DNA of 37,350 bases from Chloroherpeton thalassium (GCA_020720105.1 DYPF01000004.1:7707-45056); one strand, 5' to 3'. Shown: positions 9,872 through 18,462, counted from the stretch's first letter. Notes: a model not told the origin generated them from the sequence alone. Numbers and translations: made by a program.

Positions 9872-10429
9872 TTAATAATTTACTTTTTTAGTATCGTTCA
9901 CTAATTCGTCTTTTAGTGATTTCAATCTTTGCGAAATTGTAGCATCATAAATATAATCTTCAAATTTTGCTTGGAAACCACCAAGTATTTTCTTGTCTAT
10001 TTTATATTTTGATTGAATTGTTTTGCCTGTGAATAAATGTAATTGTCTTTCTATTTCGTTCTTAGACTTATCATTCATTGGGTTGGCAGTAGATATTTCT
10101 ACCTGCACTCTATTCAATTCCACATCATATAATTCAAAGAATTTTTCGCAGATACTTACGATATTCTTTTCTCTTGTTTTTTTGATTAATAAATCGAGGA
10201 ATCTAAAAGTTAAGTTATTAACTCTTTGCTGAAATATCTCTACCATTGCCTTATTCTTCTTGTAGGGTCTGATGATTGGATTGCGAAAATATGATGCTAA
10301 TTCTTTAGATTCCAAAATTAAATCATAAATAAACTTCATATCTTCGTAAACAATATCACGAAGATTTTGTTCTTTGGCAAGTTCAATCAAAGCCTTTGCA
10401 TATCTTGATGCTATTTTACTATCTGTCAT
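9872..10429 (-). CDS. atpH: F-type ATP synthase delta subunit
   Basis: SKIASRYAKALIELAKEQN N-terminus and KIDKKILGGFQAKFEDYIYDATISQRLKSLKDEL C-terminus; position in operon. Confidence 0.94.
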   Translation of the reverse strand: MTDSKIASRYAKALIELAKEQNLRDIVYEDMKFIYDLILESKELASYFRNPIIRPYKKNKAMVEIFQQRVNNLTFRFLDLLIKKTREKNIVSICEKFFELYDVELNRVQVEISTANPMNDKSKNEIERQLHLFTGKTIQSKYKIDKKILGGFQAKFEDYIYDATISQRLKSLKDELVNDTKKVNY

Positions 10430-10440
10430 ATTTATCAGTC

Positions 10441-10935
10441 TTAATTATTTGATATTTGTTCAATAGACTTAACAATCAATTCATTATCAACTTCGGGATT
10501 GATTTTAGTTTGTAAAACTTTTTCTGTAGCAATTATTACCATATCGGCAATTTCATTTTTCAAGGAAGTAAATGCAGCATCTTGTGCTGATTTGATTTCC
10601 TTTAATGCTGCTTCCATCTTTTCTTGGCGAATCTTTTCTGCTTCGACTTTTGCTTGCGAAATAATTTCGTTAGCTTGATCTCTACCTTTTGCAATCATAC
10701 TATTAACTTCTTTGGAAGTTTCAGTAAGTTTCGCTTGAACTTCAACAAGTATTGCTTGTGCTTTCTTGTTTGCTTCGTCCGCACTCGATAGCGAATTTGT
10801 GATTGAATCTTCTCTTGATTTTAATGATTTCATCATTGGTTTTAAACCAAACTTCAATAATAAAAACAAGAAAATCAAAAAATTGAATACTGTCCAGAAC
10901 AGCAAACCGGGATTTAATGAAACTAATCTATCCAT
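10441..10935 (-). CDS. atpF: F-type ATP synthase subunit b
   Basis: LNPGLLFWTVFNFLIFLFLLLKFGLKPMMKSLKSREDSI plus coiled-coil; position in operon. Confidence 0.95.
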   Translation of the reverse strand: MDRLVSLNPGLLFWTVFNFLIFLFLLLKFGLKPMMKSLKSREDSITNSLSSADEANKKAQAILVEVQAKLTETSKEVNSMIAKGRDQANEIISQAKVEAEKIRQEKMEAALKEIKSAQDAAFTSLKNEIADMVIIATEKVLQTKINPEVDNELIVKSIEQISNN

Positions 10936-11058
10936 ACTTTTACTTTATTTATTGCCATATTTCTTTAAAAATTACAACTTAATTATCGAGTTGTAATTTA
11001 TACAAAAATATTTTTATCTACCTACCCCATAATTAAGTAGATTTTAGTTATTCTCTTT

Positions 11059-11082
11059 AACCCTACGCTTAAGCGTAGGGTT
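11059..11082. repeat. Perfect 24-bp palindrome in the atpE-atpF gap
   Basis: AACCCTACGCTTAAGCGTAGGGTT equals its own reverse complement. Confidence 0.9.
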
Positions 11083-11111
11083 GAAGGTAACCATAAGCCC
11101 GCTCCAAAATA

Positions 11112-11134
11112 GTGAGGGGGTTAGGGAGAGGTTC
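11112..11134 (+). repeat. GC-rich interspersed repeat, copy A
   Basis: GTGAGGGGGTTAGGGAGAGGTTC; matches, with a few changes, the reverse complement of 13205-13232. Confidence 0.65.
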
Positions 11135-11159
11135 TGATTAAATTCCACCTTTAATATGT

Positions 11160-11179
11160 CCTCTCCATTTATGGAGAGG
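11160..11179. repeat. Inverted repeat (9-bp arms, 2-nt loop) with GC-rich flank
   Basis: CCTCTCCAT-TT-ATGGAGAGG followed by GGCTTGGGGTGAGG. Confidence 0.8.
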
Positions 11180-11200
11180 GGCTTGGGGTGAGGACCTATC

Positions 11201-11428
11201 CTATAAAATTACAAATAACAAGCTGAAGATTTCTGCAATCAAGGCAACACCTTCGATTAATGCTGCAGAGATAATCATCATTGTTTGCAATTTACCAGTT
11301 GCTTCTGGCTGACGACCAGCTGCTTCTAATGCTGCTGCTGCTAATTTACCAATACCAAGACCAGCACCAATTACTGCTAATCCTACGCCAATACCAGCTG
11401 CTAAAAATGCGAATGCTTTTGGATCCAT
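11201..11428 (-). CDS. atpE: F-type ATP synthase subunit c
   Basis: Two-TM hairpin: GIGVGLAVIGAGLGIGKLAAAALEAAGRQPEATGKLQTMMIISAALIEGVALIAEIFSLLF with the RQP loop and Glu carboxylate. Confidence 0.97.
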   Translation of the reverse strand: MDPKAFAFLAAGIGVGLAVIGAGLGIGKLAAAALEAAGRQPEATGKLQTMMIISAALIEGVALIAEIFSLLFVIL

Positions 11429-11458
11429 TATTATTTACTCCTTTAAAATTATTAAAAA

Positions 11459-12514
11459 TTAATGATGTTCTACTGAATGTTCTCCATGAGCAAGCGTCAA
11501 GCCCACAAATACTGCTGTCAGAATTGTGAATACATACGCTTGGATGAATGCTACTAATAACTCTAAACCATATATAAACAATGTGAATGCGGTTACAACT
11601 GGCACTACTGCCAATGTTTGTAGCAAAAATATCAAACCAATTAAACTTAATATAACTGCGTGCCCTGCTGTCATATTAGCAAAAAGACGGACAGTTAATG
11701 CAAATGGCTTGGTAAACATTGATAATATTTCTATTGGTATCATTATTATCCAGATAAATGGTGGTGCTCCACCAGTAAATTCTTTTATCCAACCCCAGAA
11801 ACCATTTTGCCAAATTGCTGTCCCATTTATCACAAAATATGCCGTGATTGCAAGTCCAGCCGTTACTGCTAAATTGCCGGTTGCTGTATGTCCTCCGGGC
11901 AATAATCCGATTAGATTCATTGCAAGAATAAAAAAGAATAATGCCAAGAAATAGGGTGATAATTGGTCTGATAATTTTACACTTGGGATATTTGGTCGGA
12001 TAATTTCGTCTCTAACATAAAGCACTAATACTTCAAGCATATTTTGCAAACCGCTTGGTGCTTTGTTTGGGTCTTTTTTGTATTTTCTACCAGACGAGAA
12101 AAACATAAAGAATAAAATCAACATCGAAAGCCACTGAAAGAATACTAAAGAAGTGATTGAGAAATCCATTTTTGTTGCTAAATGATTTTCGGCACGTACA
12201 ATTTGATGATGCACTTCGGTAAATGTACCTTCGGCTTCCATTGCTTTCATTGAAGAATACAAATGGAATCCATCGTCATAAAGAATTACAGGAAAATCAA
12301 TTTGGAAAACATTATAAAAATTATAACTATGATGGTCTAATAAATGCTCTTGGAGCATTGTTATCATAATGTTTCCTTCACCTTCGTGATGGGCTTCGGC
12401 AGAATGGGCTTCGGCATTGTGCGTATGTGAAGAATCAGCAGCAATATGCTCCTGATTTGGCGAGTGATTATTATGTTCTATCTGTGTGTTATCGCTGTTT
12501 GAAATATTTGTCAT
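11459..12514 (-). CDS. atpB: F-type ATP synthase subunit a with His-rich N-terminal extension
   Basis: FTKPFALTVRLFANMTAGHAVILSLIGL and YGLELLVAFIQAYVFTILTAVFVGLTL are subunit-a motifs; N-terminus HNNHSPNQEHIAADSSHTHNAEAHSAEAHHEGEG. Confidence 0.96.
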   Translation of the reverse strand: MTNISNSDNTQIEHNNHSPNQEHIAADSSHTHNAEAHSAEAHHEGEGNIMITMLQEHLLDHHSYNFYNVFQIDFPVILYDDGFHLYSSMKAMEAEGTFTEVHHQIVRAENHLATKMDFSITSLVFFQWLSMLILFFMFFSSGRKYKKDPNKAPSGLQNMLEVLVLYVRDEIIRPNIPSVKLSDQLSPYFLALFFFILAMNLIGLLPGGHTATGNLAVTAGLAITAYFVINGTAIWQNGFWGWIKEFTGGAPPFIWIIMIPIEILSMFTKPFALTVRLFANMTAGHAVILSLIGLIFLLQTLAVVPVVTAFTLFIYGLELLVAFIQAYVFTILTAVFVGLTLAHGEHSVEHH

Positions 12515-12579
12515 AGACTTTACTAAAATAATATTTACAAACTTAAAAAAAAATATGCAATTAGAGATAAAATTCTGTT

Positions 12580-12876
12580 TTATTCTTTAATTTCTTTGCT
12601 CAATTTAACAAGGTAAAAAACCTCTGCCATTATTTGTAGAACCATAAATAAAGTAAAAGAGATAGCAAATGTAATATTTGCAATATGTAACACTTGAGCT
12701 GCTATCAAAGTAAGTATCATTAACATTACAAATTTGATTGCAATAACCCATCCTAATTTTTTGCTGAAATTTTCCCAACTTGTTCCAACAATTTTTTTAT
12801 AAGATAGAATGGAGAATGTGCCAAGTATTATATTAATTATTGCTGCTGCCAGAATAGGATATGATGTTTCTGTCAT
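12580..12876 (-). CDS. Small membrane protein in the ATP synthase cluster (AtpI-like)
   Basis: 98 aa, hydrophobic with several predicted TMs, between atpB and the AtpZ-like ORF in the same orientation; AtpI assignment rests mainly on position. Confidence 0.55.
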   Translation of the reverse strand: MTETSYPILAAAIINIILGTFSILSYKKIVGTSWENFSKKLGWVIAIKFVMLMILTLIAAQVLHIANITFAISFTLFMVLQIMAEVFYLVKLSKEIKE

Positions 12877-12889
12877 TTATTTAGTTTCC

Positions 12890-13126
12890 TTATTTATTCA
12901 ATTTACTAATTATTTTCCAAAAATTGTATGCTCCAACCACCAAGCCTGTGAACAAACCGATAATCATCCAAGTTGGCTTGGAATTATATTCTAAATCTAC
13001 CCAATAACCCAGCAAAGCAAACACGATAATTGGGATAGTTAGTTCGGTGCCAATAAGCATTAATTGTTTAGACGATTGTTCTTCCTTTTCGTTATCATTC
13101 AATTGTTTTTCTTCTTCTTTTTTCAT
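12890..13126 (-). CDS. AtpZ/AtpI-type F0F1-associated small membrane protein
   Basis: MLIGTELTIPIIVFALLGYWVDLEYNSKPTWMIIGLFTGLVVGAYNFWKII matches the F0F1-ATPase_gene1 / AtpZ pattern. Confidence 0.8.
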   Translation of the reverse strand: MKKEEEKQLNDNEKEEQSSKQLMLIGTELTIPIIVFALLGYWVDLEYNSKPTWMIIGLFTGLVVGAYNFWKIISKLNK

Positions 13127-13204
13127 ATTTTTTATATTTAGTTATTTTCATTTTTTTTGCAATAGCCCGCGATTTCATTTGTTGGAAGTAGATGTATTTT
13201 ATAA

Positions 13205-13232
13205 GAACCTTTCCCTAAATCCCCCTCCGTGA
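13205..13232 (-). repeat. GC-rich interspersed repeat, copy B (inverted relative to copy A)
   Basis: GAACCTTTCCCTAAATCCCCCTCCGTGA; reverse complement TCACGGAGGGGGATTTAGGGAAAGGTTC resembles 11112-11134. Confidence 0.65.
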
Positions 13233-13260
13233 GTGGGAATTTATCAAATTACATCAATCT

Positions 13261-13284
13261 ATCCCACGAATAAATTCGTGGGAT
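13261..13284. repeat. Inverted repeat (11-bp arms, 2-nt centre)
   Basis: ATCCCACGAAT-AA-ATTCGTGGGAT. Confidence 0.9.
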
Positions 13285-13300
13285 ATAGTTCACGTTAAAT

Positions 13301-14635
13301 TTATTTCTGCTTAATTAATTCGTTTATCTTTTGCAATAAATCTATATCTTTGTATTCAATTTGCTCTATAATTACAAGATTTTTTCGGTTGCTGATAAAA
13401 ATGATGCTTGCAAGTTTGTCAATAAGTAGTTTATTGATTGAATCAATTAACTCATTATTGATATTTTTTCCTGTAATTGCAATTAAATTTATTTGCGCAA
13501 ATTCTTGGAAGTTAGTTGAATCGGAAATTACTTGTCGAGGATTAAATTTCGTATCAACCCAAACAGACATTCCTTCGGGAATTATATTGGTAAAATATAC
13601 TTTACTATAGGTGAAATACTGAAGGATTTCGGCACTTTTTGCAGCAAAATTATTTACAGAAGCCAACGGAAATTCTATTCTCTTTGTTTGTAGATAAACA
13701 ACAGAATGAAGCCGAGCAGAATCATCTTGAATAGTTGTTAATATTGTAGTTCCTTGATTATCGGGATTGAATGTATTCATTACTTTAATTGGTATTCCTT
13801 GCTCAATTGCTGGCAAGAGTGTGCTTGGATGAAGAACTTTAGCACCAAAAAAAGCTAATTGCCTAACTTCATTAAATTCCATTTGTGGAATAGTATGAGC
13901 ATCTTGAACAATTCGTGGATCTGCCGACAGAATACCATCTACATCAGTCCATATTTGAATTTCGTCAGCATTTATCATTTTTCCAATCAATGAGGCTGAA
14001 TAATCTGAACCACCACGACCAAGCGTAGTTGTTGTATTCTGCAAATCAGAGCCAATAAATCCCTGAGTAATTGCTAAACCAATTTCATCAAATATATTTT
14101 CATCTAATTGATTTTGCAATTCCGACTTACTCAAATCAAATTGAAGATTGGCTGAGGTAAAGTTAGAATCAGTCTTCATAAATTTTCGAGCATCTAACCA
14201 AATGCTATTAATTCCTTGACTTATGCAGTAAAAATGCAGAATTGTTGTGGAGAAAATTTCGCCATAACTTACAACTTTATCGATGGACTTTAAAGTCTTT
14301 TCGTTCAAAAAGTGAATACTTTCGATGTATTTTTTTAATTCATTAAATAATTCATTATATCTTGCCATCACTTGATTGTACATATCCGAAGAATTGAACA
14401 AATCCTCAATCACTTTTTTATGATGATTGTCAATAAAATCCAATTTTTCATACATAAGATTGGTTTGTTTATCTGCTGCAAAATTCAAGAGAGCGAGTAA
14501 AGCATCAGTGATGCCCGAACAAGCAGACGATACTACAATTTTAGGAATATCATTATTGATTATCGAAAATACGTTTTGCATTGCAGCGGCATCTTTAACA
14601 GATGTTCCTCCAAACTTAAGGACTAATGTGTTCAT
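13301..14635 (-). CDS. lysC: Aspartate kinase
   Basis: MNTLVLKFGGTSVKDAAAM, TTTLGRGGSDYSASLIGKMINADEIQIWTDVDGILSADPRIV, LAFFGAKVLHPSTLLPA; C-terminal ACT-like region. Confidence 0.95.
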   Translation of the reverse strand: MNTLVLKFGGTSVKDAAAMQNVFSIINNDIPKIVVSSACSGITDALLALLNFAADKQTNLMYEKLDFIDNHHKKVIEDLFNSSDMYNQVMARYNELFNELKKYIESIHFLNEKTLKSIDKVVSYGEIFSTTILHFYCISQGINSIWLDARKFMKTDSNFTSANLQFDLSKSELQNQLDENIFDEIGLAITQGFIGSDLQNTTTTLGRGGSDYSASLIGKMINADEIQIWTDVDGILSADPRIVQDAHTIPQMEFNEVRQLAFFGAKVLHPSTLLPAIEQGIPIKVMNTFNPDNQGTTILTTIQDDSARLHSVVYLQTKRIEFPLASVNNFAAKSAEILQYFTYSKVYFTNIIPEGMSVWVDTKFNPRQVISDSTNFQEFAQINLIAITGKNINNELIDSINKLLIDKLASIIFISNRKNLVIIEQIEYKDIDLLQKINELIKQK

Positions 14636-14638
14636 AGT

Positions 14639-15241
14639 TTATAGATTAAAGTCAATGTATTTAGCAACATCTTCAAATTTCTTTAAATGTTTAAGTGCTT
14701 TGTCCTTTATTAATATTTGGGCAGACATCTTAGCTGTCTCAACATCAAGGTGATATTTATAGGCAAAATGCCAAATATCAATTGAATTAAAAGCTACTTC
14801 CAAAGCAAGCAAATGATGCAAATCCAATTTTAGATTATTATCAAAGCGAGTCTTTGCTGCTTCGAGCACTTCATTTGAATGGTCGTCACTCATCATTGCA
14901 GCATTAAAATAATAATTATCATTATCCATCAAATCGCAAATCGGAAAGCCATTGTAATTTGAATTATAAATTAATAGCGGCAAGAAAGATATCGAAACAA
15001 TATATGGTGGATAATCGGGGTCTTCCCACATATCATCCCATATTTTCCTGTCATTTGTTTTTAACCATTCAAAAAAATCTATTTCTTTTTTTGGAAGATA
15101 TAGCATTGCATTAGGATTAACTGATTCGATTAGTTTAATAGCCTCTGCGGATGTAAGATCGCTAAAAACTTCTTCTTCGAACTTAACCCATCTGCCAGCA
15201 TTTGTTATTTCATTTACATATTGTATTAATTCATTTACCAT
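14639..15241 (-). CDS. Hypothetical protein (200 aa), acidic, soluble
   Basis: Complete ORF ending 3 nt before lysC on the same strand; no recognised family. Confidence 0.7.
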   Translation of the reverse strand: MVNELIQYVNEITNAGRWVKFEEEVFSDLTSAEAIKLIESVNPNAMLYLPKKEIDFFEWLKTNDRKIWDDMWEDPDYPPYIVSISFLPLLIYNSNYNGFPICDLMDNDNYYFNAAMMSDDHSNEVLEAAKTRFDNNLKLDLHHLLALEVAFNSIDIWHFAYKYHLDVETAKMSAQILIKDKALKHLKKFEDVAKYIDFNL

Positions 15242-15295
15242 TTTCTTGTATTTATTTAGGTGGAAGAACTTCTATATTGCATCGTTAATTAATTT

Positions 15296-15514
15296 TCAGG
15301 CTGTTTGTAGTTGAATATTCTCAAGTAAAATATCAGGAACACCACCATTTGCTAAAACTAAGCTGGCATCTAATATCTCAATTCCAATTAGTTTTTCGCC
15401 TTTGCCAATATTCAAAGCTATATCGTCATTTAGTCGCAATGTTCTACACTGCTCCTCACCTTCAATCAACTTAATATAAACTGCATCAACTTCTTTATCA
15501 TAGCTTATTTTCAT
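15296..15514 (-). CDS. DUF2283-family protein
   Basis: MKISYDKEVDAVYIKLIEGEEQCRTLRLNDDIALNIGKGEKLIGIEILDAS is the typical DUF2283 pattern. Confidence 0.85.
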   Translation of the reverse strand: MKISYDKEVDAVYIKLIEGEEQCRTLRLNDDIALNIGKGEKLIGIEILDASLVLANGGVPDILLENIQLQTA

Positions 15515-15651
15515 TACATATCTACTAAAAGTAAAAACTATAAACAGTAATTACAACAATTTCATCATCTTCTTCAACAAGTTATGTTTTATTTAGGTCA
15601 AATTTATCGCAAAATTATATTCCTACACAACCATCAAATAAACTTGCTTCA

Positions 15652-15669
15652 GAGGCTGCCTCATAAGTC
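15652..15669 (+). repeat. Solitary TIR-like end
   Basis: GAGGCTGCCTCATAAGTC; 17/18 identical to the reverse complement of 17006-17023. Confidence 0.7.
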
Positions 15670-15706
15670 CAAAATATTTCAATATTTCATTATAGTGTAT
15701 TAACGA

Positions 15707-16831
15707 TTACAACGCCTCAATTATTTTCTTTACATATCGGGAAATTGCTAAGGAACTTGTCAAGCCAGGTGATTCAATTCCAATTAAGTTGATAAAATTG
15801 GGTAAATTTTGGCTACTTTCTTCTTTGATAATAAAATCTCGGAATGGCTCGCCTTCTTTCTGCAATTTTGCCCTTATGCCGGTTTGGTCGGGAGTCAAAT
15901 CTTCAATTTGCAATTGTGGGATATACCTTTTTGCTGCTTCGTAAAACAAGTTAAGTCTATCGTAATTAAACGAATAATCCTCGATATTGTCAGGCAAATA
16001 TTCTACATCTGGACCAAGTTTTAGGTAGCCGTTCAAATCTTTTGTAATGTGAATACCAATTCCCGTCCAATTTCGGTCGGGTACGGGATAAATCAATTTC
16101 GTAACAAAATTGTGATATTTACTTGACAATCGGAAATAATGACCTCGAGCAAAATATAATGAATAATGATTTTGTGTGGTATTAATTTGTAGCATTTCCG
16201 AGATTTTATCAGCATAAAGTCCTGCAGCATTAATCACAATCTCAGATGTAATCTTAAAGGTTTCTTTATCAGAAAGCAGTGAAAGCTCATATCCATTAGG
16301 AATCTTTTCAATTGCGACAACCTCTGAATTATAGGAATAAGTTACAGAATTATTATAGCCAAAATTCTCGAGTGATTGCATAAATTGATGGGAATCAATA
16401 ATACCTGTATTAGTTGAATTTATTGCTTCGATTGCATAAATATTTGGTTCAAGTTTGCTAATTTGGCTTTGAGATATTAATTGCAAATTATCAAGTCCGT
16501 TTCGGCGACCTTGCTGGTGAATTTCGTGTAAATGTTCTAATTCATTAGTACTTGTGGCAATTATCAATTTGCCTGAGTTTTGGTAAGCAACATTGTACTT
16601 CTGGCACCACTCGTAAATTAGAGAATTTCCCTCAACGCATAATTTAGCCTTCAACGAATTATCGGGATAATATATGCCTGCGTGAATCACTTCGCTATTG
16701 CGTGAGCTTGCACCATTACCAAAATGAACGTGCTTCTCGATGCAAACAATATCTTGATAATATTTGGATAATTCTGCAGCAATGGCTAAGCCAACAGCAC
16801 CTGTACCTATTATTGCAATTTGATAATCCAT
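15707..16831 (-). CDS. lhgO: L-2-hydroxyglutarate oxidase-like FAD-dependent oxidoreductase
   Basis: MDYQIAIIGTGAVGLAIAAELSK (Rossmann), SSRNSEVIHAGIYYPDNSLKAKLCVEGN, NAAGLYADKIS, IGIESPGLTSSLAI: LhgO motifs. Confidence 0.88.
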   Translation of the reverse strand: MDYQIAIIGTGAVGLAIAAELSKYYQDIVCIEKHVHFGNGASSRNSEVIHAGIYYPDNSLKAKLCVEGNSLIYEWCQKYNVAYQNSGKLIIATSTNELEHLHEIHQQGRRNGLDNLQLISQSQISKLEPNIYAIEAINSTNTGIIDSHQFMQSLENFGYNNSVTYSYNSEVVAIEKIPNGYELSLLSDKETFKITSEIVINAAGLYADKISEMLQINTTQNHYSLYFARGHYFRLSSKYHNFVTKLIYPVPDRNWTGIGIHITKDLNGYLKLGPDVEYLPDNIEDYSFNYDRLNLFYEAAKRYIPQLQIEDLTPDQTGIRAKLQKEGEPFRDFIIKEESSQNLPNFINLIGIESPGLTSSLAISRYVKKIIEAL

Positions 16832-16892
16832 AGATTAGACTTTTTTGGAATAAAAAATACAAAATTAAAGAAAAAATATCTATTGTTTAGAT

Positions 16893-17023
16893 AAGGCTGT
16901 ATCATAAATAGTCAAATTGAGTTCTATGGTCAGACGAGGACGACCGACCTACCTAAAAACTAATGGTTTAGTAGAACAAACGTCCTCGTCTGTCAAATGA
17001 AATCTGACTTATGAGACAGCCTC
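16893..17023. mobile_element. MITE-like element / decayed IS remnant (~131 bp, imperfect TIRs, no ORF)
   Basis: Left end AAGGCTGTATCATAAATAGTC; right end reverse complement GAGGCTGTCTCATAAGTC; internal 12-bp inverted repeat CAGACGAGGACG (16931-16942) / CGTCCTCGTCTG (16981-16992). Confidence 0.65.
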
Positions 17024-17066
17024 CTACAAGATGGTAAATATTAATTATAACCTCCCACTAACCCCA

Positions 17067-17082
17067 CCTGTCCCGACCTGTC
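17067..17082. repeat. Short inverted repeat (7-bp arms, 2-nt loop)
   Basis: TCCCGAC-CT-GTCGGGA. Confidence 0.7.
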
Positions 17083-17142
17083 GGGATCACAAAGTTGGAA
17101 TTTGGGATGACAACCAGCAATTCTCAAATTTTCAAATTGAAA

Positions 17143-18462
17143 TTATCTTCCTATTGAATAATATTCGAAGTTTAATTTCTTCATTTCTTCTAAATCGTAT
17201 TGGTTACGACCATCAAAGATGATTGGATATTTCAACAAAGCTTTGATTTTAGTAAAGTCAGGACGCCGGAACACGCTCCATTCTGTAATTAGAAGTAAAC
17301 TATCAGCATTTTCCAAAATTTCGTACATATCATTTGAATAGTTGATTTTATCACCATAAACTCGCTTTGTATTTTCGATGGCTTCGGGATCGTATGCAAA
17401 AACCTGAGCATTTTGTTCTAATAGCAAATCAATGATTCTATATGAAGGTGATTCGCGAACATCATCTGTATTAGGTTTGAAAGCTAAGCCCCAAATAGCA
17501 AATTTTCTACCCGCTAAATCGGGTAATCTCTTAGCAATTTTTTGGAAAAAGAAATCAGATTGAGATTTGTTTACTCTTTCGGTAGCATTTACGATTTCTA
17601 AATCAATACCAACTTCATTTGATGAATGTATCAAAGCTTTCACATCTTTTGGGAAACAACTGCCACCATATCCAACACCAGGATAAATAAATCTTTTTCC
17701 AATTCGTGAGTCGGAACCAATACCCAATCTAATTAATTCTACGTTTGCACCAATAACCTCGCAATAACGAGACAGATCATTCATAAATGAGATTTTGGTT
17801 GCCAAAAAAGCATTTGCGGCATATTTTGTTAATTCGGCACTTTTAACATCCATAAAGATAATTGGATTTCCGCTACGCAAAAATGGTTCATAGAGTTCGG
17901 TCATTATTGCTTTTACTCGTTCTGATCTTGTTCCGATCACAACTCTCTCGGGTTTCATAGCGTCTTCTATAGCAAAACCTTCACGTAAAAATTCTGGGTT
18001 ACTTACGATTTCTATTTGATTATCAGCAAGAATATCATCGAAAATTTTCTTAACTTTTTCGCCTGTTCCAACAGGAACTGTACTTTTATCAACAATAATC
18101 TTATTATTTGGATAGTTTTTCTCTTTAATGATATTTGCAATATCTGCTGACACTTTTAATACGTGTTGCAAATCTGCTGAGCCATCTTCATTTGGCGGAG
18201 TAGGCAAACACAAGAAAATTATTTCTGTTTCGCGAACAGCATCTTCTAAGTTTGTAGTAAAAATCAACCTTTTTTCTTCGTAATTTTTCTTTAATAACCA
18301 ATCCAAACCGGGCTCGAAGATTGGAGAAATACCCTGTTTCATTTTCTCAACTTTTTCAGCATCAATATCTACACAATACACTTGATTGCCATGAGCGGCA
18401 AAAGTAGTTCCTGAAACAATTCCGACATATCCGGTTCCGATTACTGAAATCTTATTTGACAT
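17143..18462 (-). CDS. ugd: UDP-glucose 6-dehydrogenase
   Basis: MSNKISVIGTGYVGIVSGTTFAAHGNQVYCVDID, VDKSTVPVGTG, NPEFLREGFAIEDAMKPERVVIG, YPGVGYGGSCFPKDVKAL. Confidence 0.96.
   Translation of the reverse strand: MSNKISVIGTGYVGIVSGTTFAAHGNQVYCVDIDAEKVEKMKQGISPIFEPGLDWLLKKNYEEKRLIFTTNLEDAVRETEIIFLCLPTPPNEDGSADLQHVLKVSADIANIIKEKNYPNNKIIVDKSTVPVGTGEKVKKIFDDILADNQIEIVSNPEFLREGFAIEDAMKPERVVIGTRSERVKAIMTELYEPFLRSGNPIIFMDVKSAELTKYAANAFLATKISFMNDLSRYCEVIGANVELIRLGIGSDSRIGKRFIYPGVGYGGSCFPKDVKALIHSSNEVGIDLEIVNATERVNKSQSDFFFQKIAKRLPDLAGRKFAIWGLAFKPNTDDVRESPSYRIIDLLLEQNAQVFAYDPEAIENTKRVYGDKINYSNDMYEILENADSLLLITEWSVFRRPDFTKIKALLKYPIIFDGRNQYDLEEMKKLNFEYYSIGR

Noticed and set aside
11201-11428. Na+-specific c-ring
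   Set aside because: The Na+-binding pattern (Gln in helix 1, Glu followed by Ser/Thr in helix 2) is not seen; helix 2 reads LIEGVAL, more consistent with H+.
11281-11529. 82-aa plus-strand Leu-rich ORF opposite atpE/atpB
   Set aside because: Antisense reading of Ala/Gly-rich atpE; composition is a frame artefact.
15296-15514. DUF2283 gene as part of a toxin-antitoxin pair
   Set aside because: No DUF4258-like or other small toxin partner adjacent; only lysC-linked unknown protein and lhgO nearby.
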